Assembly: GCA_964574815.1 (NCBI GenBank)
Contig: CAZNPL010000005.1
Location: 171,438-235,437 of the forward strand
DNA: 64,000 bases
DNA from: CAZNPL01 sp964574815
Lineage (GTDB): Bacteria > Planctomycetota > Phycisphaerae > UBA1845
Reading direction: 5' to 3'
The position numbers and the translations under genes were made by a program. A model generated the notes under the pieces. The model was not told the origin of the DNA and ran no database searches. It worked only from the letters and a program-made list of their open reading frames with translations. This document shows positions 15,948-23,224 of this stretch, piece by piece; the first letter of the stretch is position 1, and the number at the start of each line of letters is the position of its first letter.

Positions 15948-16112
15948 TCAGCGGAAGCCCGGTTTGCTCATGCCATCCCGCCGCCAGCGGACGATCTCAT
16001 CCACGTACTGCGTGCCGTAGACCGTCTGGGTGACGACGTTCTCGGAGCCGTCGCGGGACTGCAGCATCTCGTCCCGATGATTATAGTAAAATCGCCCGGC
16101 GACATGAAGAGC
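15948..16112 (-). pseudogene. RHS/YD-repeat core fragment
   Basis: A frame of 54 codons reads G-R-F-Y-Y-N-H-R-D-E-M-L then S-R-D-G-S-E-N-V-V and V-Y-G-T-Q-Y-V-D-E-I-V-R-W-R, the signature of the RHS-repeat-associated core region. It is closed by stops on both sides (TGA at 16113-16115 in frame upstream, TGA at 15948-15950 downstream) and has no start codon. Intact RHS proteins run to thousands of residues, so this is a short relic of a polymorphic-toxin-like or surface protein gene. Confidence 0.7.
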
Positions 16113-16233
16113 TCATGACTCCCACGGGGCGTCCCCGGCGTGGCAATCCGGGACGAAGGGCGACGCGTTCACGCAAGGGCTGCTTCCCGGGGCAGATCGC
16201 GTCGCCCGGCCACTTGAAGCGAAATGGCTCTCA

Positions 16234-16611
16234 TCAGTTCGGGCGTTTGTCCAGGCCGTTGATCAGGCCGGACAGCATTCGCGCGATCTCATCGAGTTGG
16301 GCCTTGAGTTCGTCATGGCGGTCGGTTTCGACCAGGCCCTGTCGGGCGGCCACGTCCAGCAACGGGACGCACTCCTGCACGCTCCCGCGGGCGATGCCGA
16401 AAAAGCTCTTGCGGTCGGGCTTCGTGAAGCGGCCGTTTCCTTCGGCGATGTTGGCGGCGATGAAGACGGGGGCTCTGTTGAGTTAGTCGGCGAGGAAGAA
16501 GTAACCGCGGGGGAAGGTCTTGGTGGGCGTGCAGACGGCGTCGGCGAACGCTACGGCTTTCTGGTAGACGACGAGTTTTTCGAAGGCGAAGGGGATGAGG
16601 TTAGTGTAACA
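16234..16611 (-). pseudogene. Four-helix-bundle (S23-type) protein gene with internal stop
   Basis: The frame encodes F-E-K-L-V-V-Y-Q-K-A-V near the start, then R-G-Y-F-F-L-A-D, a TAA stop at 16483-16485, and continues L-N-R-A-P-V-F-I-A-A-N-I-A-E-G-N-G-R-F and G-S-V-Q-E-C-V-P-L-L. This matches the four helix bundle protein family (first described as the 23S rRNA intervening-sequence protein, TIGR02436). Family members normally have Gln at the stop position (CAA to TAA is one change). No start codon is found before the F-E-K-L segment: the upstream frame runs into purine-rich repeat sequence. The gene is therefore broken twice, or once plus an assembly error. Confidence 0.8.
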
Positions 16612-16722
16612 GAAGAGAGTAGAGAGTTGAAAGTAGACCGCAGGAGGGGGCGGCTCTGGCGGATGACGGCGGTGGTGACCGGAGGGGGGCTTTGCCTCTT
16701 CTACTCTCTACTTTCTCCTGCT
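16611..16722. repeat. Inverted pair of purine/pyrimidine-rich repeats
   Basis: AGAAGAGAGTAGAGAGTTGA at 16611-16630 and its near complement CTTCTACTCTCTACTTTCTC around 16698-16717 face each other across about 65 bases. Such GAGAGT-type tracts commonly surround four-helix-bundle genes in planctomycetes. Here one copy appears to have replaced the 5' end of that gene. Confidence 0.5.
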
Positions 16723-16727
16723 CTCGA

Positions 16728-16754
16728 TTTTTGCCCGCTTCCGCGGGCAAAAAA
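16728..16754. terminator. Bidirectional terminator next to tRNA-Ser
   Basis: TTTTTGCCCGC at 16728-16738 pairs with GCGGGCAAAAA at 16743-16753 around TTCC. With T runs on both strands it can terminate transcription in either direction. It sits directly after the 3' end of the minus-strand tRNA-Ser. Confidence 0.85.
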
Positions 16755-16755
16755 C

Positions 16756-16842
16756 CGGAGAGGGCGGGATTCGAACCCGCGGTACGGAGAACCGTACACT
16801 GGTTTTCGAAACCAGCTCCTTCAGCCACTCGGACACCTCTCC
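16756..16842 (-). tRNA. tRNA-Ser(CGA)
   Basis: Read on the minus strand, the 87-base sequence has acceptor strands GGAGAGG and CCTCTCC with discriminator G, and a T-arm CGGGTTCGAATCCCG. The anticodon stem is CTGGT/ACCAG around loop TTCGAAA, giving anticodon CGA for serine codon UCG. The long variable arm TACGGTTCTCCGTA is typical of serine tRNAs. CCA is not encoded. Confidence 0.96.
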
Positions 16843-17057
16843 ATGGGCTGACCACGGCCACCATTCCGACCTACCTGACCTGCGGGGCAGGCCGGTCCGC
16901 TGTGCGCGGGAAGGCGGCGGCAATCGCACCGGATTGATACCAGCATCGTTCGGGCGGGTCAAACCGCGTGGACGTTAGACGCTCGATCGTCGCAGCTTGG
17001 TTGCCGGGGATCGATCCGTGGAAGTTGCGCGTCGGTTGGTGGCGTCTTCTGCGTCGC

Positions 17058-17283
17058 GGTCGTGGCTTGGTTCGGGGTCCACTCCCTCACGGTCGCGGCT
17101 CGGAACTTCCGGTCGTGGCTTGGTTCGGGGTCCACTCCCTCACGGTCGCGGCTCGGAACTTCCGNNNNNNNNNNNNNNNNNNNNNNNNNNNNNNNNNNNN
17201 NNNNNNNNNNNNNNNNNNNNNNNNNNNNNNNNNNNNNNNNNNNNNNNNNNNNNNNNNNNNNNNNGTCGCGGCTCGGAACTTTT
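17058..17283. repeat. Tandem 53-bp repeats interrupted by a 100-N assembly gap
   Basis: Two identical 53-base units lie at 17058-17110 and 17111-17163. The run of N at 17165-17264 is exactly 100 bases, the usual placeholder for a gap of unknown length. After it the sequence resumes inside another unit (GTCGCGGCTCGGAACTT). The unit belongs to a GC-rich interspersed family also present, inverted, near 63149-63180. The array length cannot be known from this assembly, and no gene is supported in 16843-17367. Confidence 0.88.
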
Positions 17284-17367
17284 ACTCGCGGCTCGACTTT
17301 TAGTCAGCGGTTTCGATCCGACACGGCGCTGTCCCGGATGATCGTGCGCCTTCGGCGTCAGCGTGCG

Positions 17368-18525
17368 TCATCGATCGGCGAAGGCGAGCCAGCTCTCCGA
17401 GTCCAGCTCCGAGAGAAAGGCATTGCCGTTGAGAATTGCGGATCGCACGTCGGAGTCATTCGTGTGGAAGACGCAGGGCGAGGCGCCGGTTCCGAGGGTC
17501 GCGCCCACCGCGACCGCGCCGGCGGTGAGCTCGGGTGTGGTGCACCGGCCCCGGATGCGAAGGCACCCCTCGGCCGCGGCCTGATGGCGGACCGTTGCGA
17601 GCACCTCGCGGCAGCGGCCGGCGGCGTAGACGATTTCGAGGACCTCGGCCACGTTGTCCGGGCGAACGGAGTAAACCACCCAGCCGATCGACTCGCCTGA
17701 CCCGTCGTAGACCAGACAGGAACGAAATGCACCCAGCGGGGAAGATTCGCCGGCCATTCGCCAGATCCAGGCGGCGTGCTCGCGGTCGAGGTCGCAGTGC
17801 AAACTGAGTGATCCGAGACTCGCGTTCCGCAGCTCGCACCATTCAGCGGGCCCGTGAAACGCGCGATACGCCGTCGGCCCCACGTCCGACGGTGCAGCGT
17901 CCGGCCGTTCCCCGTCGAGCCGGCGCGCGACGGCTCTGGCGACAGGCCTCACAAACAGGTTGAACGACGCACGCGCGAGCCCCGGTGCCGCCGCCCGGAG
18001 GGGCATGCTCCAGGTCAGCCCGTCGAACGGCGGGTTCCAGAATCCCATTCGCCGCCACATGGCCGCCGCCGGCCGCGAAGCGGTCGTGCCGAACGTCAGC
18101 GTTTGCGCCCCCTTGAGAACCGACGCCCCAAGTATCCAGGCGATGCCTCGTCTTCGCAGGCGGGGCTCGACCATGAGTTGGCCCATGACCACGGCGCTGA
18201 TCCGGCGGTCGCCGCAGCGGAACCGGCGGGGGTGGGCGCCGATGAACCCTCGGATGGCGCCGGAATCGTCAACGAACACCAGCGACGGCGACGTTTCCAA
18301 GTCGTTCCAGGGATCGGAGAAGAACACGTCGTGAAAGTAATCGCAGAGCGACGCTGAAGGCGGCTCGTCACGATTGCGATAGGCCCGGTTGTAAAGGGCG
18401 GCCACCTCGGCGACGTCCTGCGGGCGAAAGGGACGCACCGGGCGCGTCGTCGCCGAGCGGTTGTCGAGCTGAAGATTTGTCGCGGCCTCACCGTGCACGC
18501 GCGGTCTCCGATCGGACGAGCGCAC
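17368..18525 (-). CDS. GNAT-family N-acetyltransferase (385 aa)
   Basis: Residues about 30-170 form a GNAT domain. An A-L-Y-N-R-A-Y start, strand V-V-M-G-Q-L-M-V and the acetyl-CoA pyrophosphate loop R-L-R-R-R-G-I-A are visible. The second half (about 200-385) looks like a degenerate GNAT-like repeat with G-E-S-I-G-W-V-V-Y. Double-GNAT proteins of this size are frequent beside exopolysaccharide genes and are thought to acetylate or aminoacylate sugar precursors. The gene is divergent from the ABC exporter genes, sharing a 190-base intergenic region. The substrate cannot be inferred. Confidence 0.75.
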   Translation of the reverse strand: MRSSDRRPRVHGEAATNLQLDNRSATTRPVRPFRPQDVAEVAALYNRAYRNRDEPPSASLCDYFHDVFFSDPWNDLETSPSLVFVDDSGAIRGFIGAHPRRFRCGDRRISAVVMGQLMVEPRLRRRGIAWILGASVLKGAQTLTFGTTASRPAAAMWRRMGFWNPPFDGLTWSMPLRAAAPGLARASFNLFVRPVARAVARRLDGERPDAAPSDVGPTAYRAFHGPAEWCELRNASLGSLSLHCDLDREHAAWIWRMAGESSPLGAFRSCLVYDGSGESIGWVVYSVRPDNVAEVLEIVYAAGRCREVLATVRHQAAAEGCLRIRGRCTTPELTAGAVAVGATLGTGASPCVFHTNDSDVRSAILNGNAFLSELDSESWLAFADR

Positions 18526-18717
18526 GGTTCAACGGGTGACCGGCTCGCCTCCCACCCTGGCTGTCGCACGTTCGTATCAAGCGTCTTATCGGAGCTTTTC
18601 CCATGCCGATTCAGCAAGGGGTCGCGTCCGCGCAAAGTGCAAAAGGCCGGGGCCGGCACGTCCGAGAAAAGAGCGGCGGGCGCTGCGCTTCGCTGGCGGC
18701 GCGCGTCAGAGGAGGCG

Positions 18718-19551
18718 ATGGTGCGCCGCGACGAGAACACAACGTATCACCCGGTCGGCGAGCTATGGTGGTATCGCCACCTGTTCGTCAGCCTGACGGT
18801 CCGCGAGCTGCGCATCCGGTACAAGCAGTCGCTGCTGGGGATCGCGTGGGCCGTCTTCGTGCCGCTCAGCATGATGTTGATCTTCACATTCGTGTTCACG
18901 CGGGCTGTGAAGATCCCCGGGGGACTGGGCATCGACATGCCGTACGCCCTGTTTGCGTACATCGGGCTGGTTCCGTGGACGTTCTTCGCGGCGGGGCTGA
19001 ACGGCTGCGTGAACTCGCTGGTCGGACACCAAAACCTTGTGACAAAGGTCTACTTTCCGCGCGAGGTGCTGCCGCTTTCCTGCATTGCGTCGGCGTTCGT
19101 CGATTTCCTGATCGCCTCGAGCGTACTGATCGTGCTAATCGTCTATTTCCACACATGCACAGAGTGGGCGTTCCGCCCGAGCGCCGCGCTGGCGTTTCTG
19201 CCGGTTGTCGTCGCGGTGCAGGGCGTCTTCATGATCGGCATCGGCATGATCCTGGCGATGGCGAACCTGTTTTACCGGGACGTGCGGCAGATCTTCGCCG
19301 TGCTCATTCAGATCTGGCTCTTCGCCAGCAACGTCGTTTACCCGCTGAGACTCGACGATTCGTGGATCGGCCGGCTGGTCGGCCTCAACCCCATGATTCC
19401 GATCATCTCGGCGTATCGCGACTGCGTGGTGCACGGGCGGTTGCCCGATCCGGCCGGCTTTTTGTTCGCGACGGCCGTGGCGATCGTGGCGATGGTCGTC
19501 GGCTGGGCCTGTTTCCACCGGGCGGCCTATTTGTTCGCGGAGCGCATCTGA
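18718..19551 (+). CDS. wzm: Polysaccharide ABC transporter permease, Wzm type (277 aa)
   Basis: Start placed at the ATG 18718, directly after GAGGAGG at an ideal distance. Longer upstream extensions of the frame read as non-coding. ABC-2 family: E-L-W-W-Y-R-H-L-F-V and R-E-L-R-I-R-Y-K-Q-S-L-L-G-I-A-W at the N-terminus, six hydrophobic segments, and the N-L-F-Y-R-D-V-R-Q segment near residue 185 characteristic of O-antigen, teichoic acid and capsule exporters. It works with the following ATPase, whose ATG overlaps its TGA. It would export a finished lipid-linked glycan across the inner membrane. Confidence 0.93.
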   Translation: MVRRDENTTYHPVGELWWYRHLFVSLTVRELRIRYKQSLLGIAWAVFVPLSMMLIFTFVFTRAVKIPGGLGIDMPYALFAYIGLVPWTFFAAGLNGCVNSLVGHQNLVTKVYFPREVLPLSCIASAFVDFLIASSVLIVLIVYFHTCTEWAFRPSAALAFLPVVVAVQGVFMIGIGMILAMANLFYRDVRQIFAVLIQIWLFASNVVYPLRLDDSWIGRLVGLNPMIPIISAYRDCVVHGRLPDPAGFLFATAVAIVAMVVGWACFHRAAYLFAERI

Positions 19552-20789
19552 TGCCCGAAGGACTGCTCAGATTCGATCACGCCTCGAAGCGGTTTCGCCG
19601 GGGGACGAACCATGACCGGCTTGGCGAAGTGATCCTGTCGGGCGTGCGGCGGCTGGTCGGCCGCGCGAACGACAGTGAGGCGTTCTGGGCGCTTCAGGAC
19701 GTGACGTTCGAGGCCCGGCCCGGCGAGGCCGTCGGCGTGATCGGCCCGAACGGGGCCGGCAAGAGCACGGCGCTGCGGCTGGCAGCGGGGATACTTCGTC
19801 CGGATCCGGGGTGGATTCGGACGCGGGGCCGGGTGACGGCGTTGATCGAGATCAGCGCCGGCTTTCACGGCGACTTGACGGGGCGGGAGAACGTCTACAT
19901 GAACGCCTCGATCCTGGGGATGCGAAAGGCGGAGATCGACCGCAAGCTCGACGCCATCGTCGCGTTCAGCGGAATCGAGGAGTTCATTGACACTCCGGTA
20001 AAGCGATACAGCTCGGGAATGCAGGCGCGGCTCGGCTTCAGCGTGGCCGCCCACGTGGACCCGGACGTACTGCTGGTGGACGAGGTCTTGAGCGTCGGGG
20101 ACGTGCTGTTCCGGCAGCGGTGCGTGCAGCGGATGCGCGAACTGGTGAACTCGGGCACCGCCCTGCTGTTCGTCACGCACAACCTCGAGCAGATGCAGTC
20201 GTTCTGTTCGCGGACGGTCGTGCTGCATCGCGGCCGCGTGATGTTCGACGGCGACCCGGGCACGGCCGTGAGGCATTATCTCTCGGCGTTGCGGAGCGGG
20301 ACCCCGACCGCTTCCGACGATCATACCGACAATGGCGAACGCATCACGCACCTGCTGGTGCGGAACCGGGACGGGCAGGAAGTGGCCGTCGCCCGCAGCA
20401 GCGAGCCGATCGAGGTCGAAGTGGGGTTTGAGCTGTCGCGCCGGTACGCGCGCCTTGCGGTCGAGGTGGACGTCCGCCGCGAATTGGGATCGTGTCTGGC
20501 GAACTTCAGCTCGATCCGGGACGAGGTCACATTCGACGCTCCGGCGGGATGCGGCGCCGTCATGCTGTCACTGCCGCAGTTGCCGCTGGGGGGCGGGCAG
20601 TACCTCTGGAAGGCCCTGCTGCGCGACGCGGAAAGCACAAGGGTGGCGGCGGACACCGGCTACTGCCATTCCATGTTCATCGAGGACGCTGGCAAGCCGA
20701 CGGGAATCCTCTGCCTGCCGCACGACTGGCGGCACCTTGTCCAAGGGAAAGCGAATGCTGACGCCCGGCTCGTCGGAGCCGCCGGTTGA
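19551..20789 (+). CDS. wzt: Polysaccharide ABC transporter ATP-binding protein, Wzt type (412 aa)
   Basis: Residues 1-245 form an ABC ATPase: Walker A G-P-N-G-A-G-K-S-T, signature Y-S-S-G-M, Walker B V-L-L-V-D-E-V-L-S-V-G-D and switch H in F-V-T-H-N. The roughly 150-residue C-terminal beta-rich extension resembles the Wzt C-terminal glycan-binding domain, which in O9a-type systems recognises the capped non-reducing end of the chain. The start codon overlaps the permease stop (TGATG), implying translational coupling. The chain-modifying methyltransferases and carbamoyltransferase downstream would suit such a cap-recognition export route. Confidence 0.93.
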   Translation: MPEGLLRFDHASKRFRRGTNHDRLGEVILSGVRRLVGRANDSEAFWALQDVTFEARPGEAVGVIGPNGAGKSTALRLAAGILRPDPGWIRTRGRVTALIEISAGFHGDLTGRENVYMNASILGMRKAEIDRKLDAIVAFSGIEEFIDTPVKRYSSGMQARLGFSVAAHVDPDVLLVDEVLSVGDVLFRQRCVQRMRELVNSGTALLFVTHNLEQMQSFCSRTVVLHRGRVMFDGDPGTAVRHYLSALRSGTPTASDDHTDNGERITHLLVRNRDGQEVAVARSSEPIEVEVGFELSRRYARLAVEVDVRRELGSCLANFSSIRDEVTFDAPAGCGAVMLSLPQLPLGGGQYLWKALLRDAESTRVAADTGYCHSMFIEDAGKPTGILCLPHDWRHLVQGKANADARLVGAAG

Positions 20790-20795
20790 GCGTCG

Positions 20796-21890
20796 ATGAA
20801 ACAGACTATGAAAATCCTGATGCTGGGTCCGTCGGACATGGTTCATCTGCGGCGGCTGGTCCAAGCGCTGGCCGACCGTGGTCACCGGGTTCACGTGATC
20901 TCGATGGGGCGGGACCGTGTCCCGGGGGCGACTTTCGAGCGTTTTCGCGTGCCGTCGTTCGGACCCGCGTATTTGAGAAGTTGGCACCGGCGCCGGGAAA
21001 AGCAGGCATCCGAATGGCTTCGGCATTTCGACGTGGTGAACGTTCACTTCCTCTCCGATTGGGGCTTCACCGAGTGTACACCGCACCACGGGCGTCTCGT
21101 CGTAAAGGCATACGGCTCCGACATCGATCCGCCGCCGGACGCCCCGCCGCCCAAGCCGGCACTGGTGGAAGCGCGCCGAGCCCTGCTTCGTCGGGCAGGT
21201 GCTGTTGTGGTGTCCGGGCGCTGGTTCAGGCTCAAGGTGGCCGAATTCGCCGGGTTGTCGCCGGAAAGGGTGACGGTGGTGCCGAATGGCGTCGACCTTC
21301 GCCTCTTCAAACCGCAAGAGAGGCCGAAACGTAGTCATCCGACGGTCGGATTCTTCAAGGGTTTTCAACCGGTCTACGGTCCGATGGATCTGATAGAGGC
21401 GGCGGGGCACGTTCTGCGTCGCCGGTCGGAGGTACGTTTTGAACTCGTGGGGGCGGGCCCGCTTCGAGACGCATGCCAGCAACGGGCTGTTGAACTCGGC
21501 ATCGACCACGCGATCCGGTGGGTCGGGCGGCGGCCGCAGGAAGCGCTCCCGCGCCTGATGACCGGGTGGGACGTTGTGACCATCCCCTCACGTAAGGAGA
21601 GCTTTTGTGTGTCAGCGCTGGAGGCAGCGGCCATGCAGCTTCCGGTTGTTGCAACGAGGGTCGGCGGCTTGCCGGAGACGGTGGTTGACGGCCGAACGGG
21701 TCTGCTGGTCGAGCCGGGGTCTCCGGCGGCGCTAGGCGACGCGGTTCTCGAATTGCTGGCGGACCCGGACCGACGGCGAAGCATGGGCGTCGAGGGCCGG
21801 CGGCGTGCGGTCGAACATTTCGATTGGGAGCGGTGCGTCGATAGTTGGTTGACGCTGCTCGAATGCGTGCCGGCGGCCGCCATGTGCTGA
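20796..21890 (+). CDS. Glycosyltransferase family 4 (364 aa)
   Basis: A GT-B retaining glycosyltransferase. The N-terminal Rossmann domain begins M-K-I-L-M-L-G-P (an alternative ATG at 20808 gives this exact start). The linker has P-N-G-V-D, and the donor-binding motif E-S-F-C-V-S-A-L-E-A-A-A-M-Q-L-P-V-V-A-T-x-V-G-G-L-P-E is intact. It transfers a nucleotide-sugar unit to the growing glycan on the cytoplasmic face. It starts 6 bases after the ATPase gene, so it is in the same operon. Confidence 0.92.
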   Translation: MKQTMKILMLGPSDMVHLRRLVQALADRGHRVHVISMGRDRVPGATFERFRVPSFGPAYLRSWHRRREKQASEWLRHFDVVNVHFLSDWGFTECTPHHGRLVVKAYGSDIDPPPDAPPPKPALVEARRALLRRAGAVVVSGRWFRLKVAEFAGLSPERVTVVPNGVDLRLFKPQERPKRSHPTVGFFKGFQPVYGPMDLIEAAGHVLRRRSEVRFELVGAGPLRDACQQRAVELGIDHAIRWVGRRPQEALPRLMTGWDVVTIPSRKESFCVSALEAAAMQLPVVATRVGGLPETVVDGRTGLLVEPGSPAALGDAVLELLADPDRRRSMGVEGRRRAVEHFDWERCVDSWLTLLECVPAAAMC

Positions 21891-22030
21891 TGAAACGGTC
21901 AGGTTCATGCCGACGATCATCAGATTGAATCGGAAGCACGCAACGGCCGATAAACCGGCAGGCCGTCGATTCCCTGTCACTGGGTCCGATTCAGCCCGCT
22001 GTATCTGATTGAAGGAGCAGGAGCGTTGCC

Positions 22031-23224
22031 ATGACGACGACCATGTTACGGATGAAAGACGCCGCGCTGGAGACGTTCGTCAAGCTCCTATGCCCGGAGG
22101 CGCGGCGGATTCAGGCCATGGATCTGAACGGGGTGCGCCGCAGTGTTCCTCGATCCGACGAAGACCACCTGCGCGCGGCGTTGCTTTGGCTCTGCCGGGC
22201 ACACGACATCGGCGACGACGACGGCATCGCAGCAATGTTCTCGTTTGTGGAGGGGTGGCAGGCATCCTATCCGGAGACGACCGGGTATCTAATCCCGACG
22301 CTTTTCGACTGCGCAACGCGGTTCGGTGACGACACGCTGCGCGCCCGAGCGGTCGAAACCGCGGACTGGCTTCGCCGGTGTCAGGAGCCGGACGGGTCTT
22401 TTGCGGGCGGCTTCGCGGATCGTCCGGGTCCCGCTCGCGTGTTCAACACCGGCCAGGTCCTCCTGGGGCTGATCCGGGCCTACGAGCAGACCGGGGCGGA
22501 GCGGTTCCTGAAAACGGCCGTTCGCACGGGCTGTTGGCTCGTCGCCCGACAGGATGCCGATGGTGCGTGGCGCAGGTCCACGCTCGGCGAAACACCGCAT
22601 GCGTATAACGCGCGTACGGGATGGGCGCTGGTGCGACTGGCCGAGACGACGGGCGAGCACCAGTTCCGCACGGCCGGCGTGCAGGCCGCGGCTTGGGCGT
22701 TGGCACAACAGGGGGATTTCGGATGGTTCGCAAACAACTCGTTTGAGCGAGGCACCGAAGCGGCGACTCTGCACACGATCGGATATGCGACGCGGGGTCT
22801 TCTGGAGGTTGGGGCAGCCGCTGAACGCGAGGATTTCGTCGAGGGGGCCGTCAAGACGGCGCGTGCACTCGACCGCATCTGGCGCGACCGCAAGCAGATC
22901 GCCGGGACGTACCGTCGCAACTGGCAGGCCGCGGGCACGTGGCGCTGCCTGCCCGGCGAAGCGCAGCTCGCCATCATCTGGATGCGACTCGACCGGATCG
23001 GCTGGACCAGCGAGTTCGTGACGTCGGCCTCCGAGCTGCTGGAACGAGTGAAAGCCGCCCAACTCATCGACGAGGCCGACATGAACCTCTGCGGCGGCGT
23101 CAGCGGGTCCGTTCCCCTGAACGCGCCGTACGAGCGTTACTGCCTGCTCAACTGGGGCGCAAAGTTCCTGATTGATGCCTTGAACCTGCATGAAGCGCGA
23201 ATTAGTGAGCCCACCTCCGGCTGA
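22031..23224 (+). CDS. Alpha/alpha-toroid protein in polysaccharide cluster (397 aa)
   Basis: The sequence is a chain of about six helical-hairpin repeats, each with a G-x-x-x-x-G-L or L-x-x-x-Q-x-x-D-G-x-x type turn (for example C-Q-E-P-D-G-S-F, A-R-Q-D-A-D-G-A-W and H-A-Y-N-A-R-T-G-W-A-L). This is the (alpha/alpha)6 toroid seen in VpsJ-like polysaccharide proteins, glucuronyl epimerase C-domains and terpenoid-cyclase-like folds. No family-specific catalytic pair is certain. A role in trimming or modifying the glycan is inferred from position. The carbamoyltransferase gene overlaps its last 35 bases. A GGAGCAGGAG ribosome binding site precedes the start. Confidence 0.7.
   Translation: MTTTMLRMKDAALETFVKLLCPEARRIQAMDLNGVRRSVPRSDEDHLRAALLWLCRAHDIGDDDGIAAMFSFVEGWQASYPETTGYLIPTLFDCATRFGDDTLRARAVETADWLRRCQEPDGSFAGGFADRPGPARVFNTGQVLLGLIRAYEQTGAERFLKTAVRTGCWLVARQDADGAWRRSTLGETPHAYNARTGWALVRLAETTGEHQFRTAGVQAAAWALAQQGDFGWFANNSFERGTEAATLHTIGYATRGLLEVGAAAEREDFVEGAVKTARALDRIWRDRKQIAGTYRRNWQAAGTWRCLPGEAQLAIIWMRLDRIGWTSEFVTSASELLERVKAAQLIDEADMNLCGGVSGSVPLNAPYERYCLLNWGAKFLIDALNLHEARISEPTSG

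Noticed and set aside
17058..17283. Direct repeats considered as a CRISPR array
   Set aside because: The 53-base units abut without unique spacers and belong to an interspersed repeat family; no cas gene is present.
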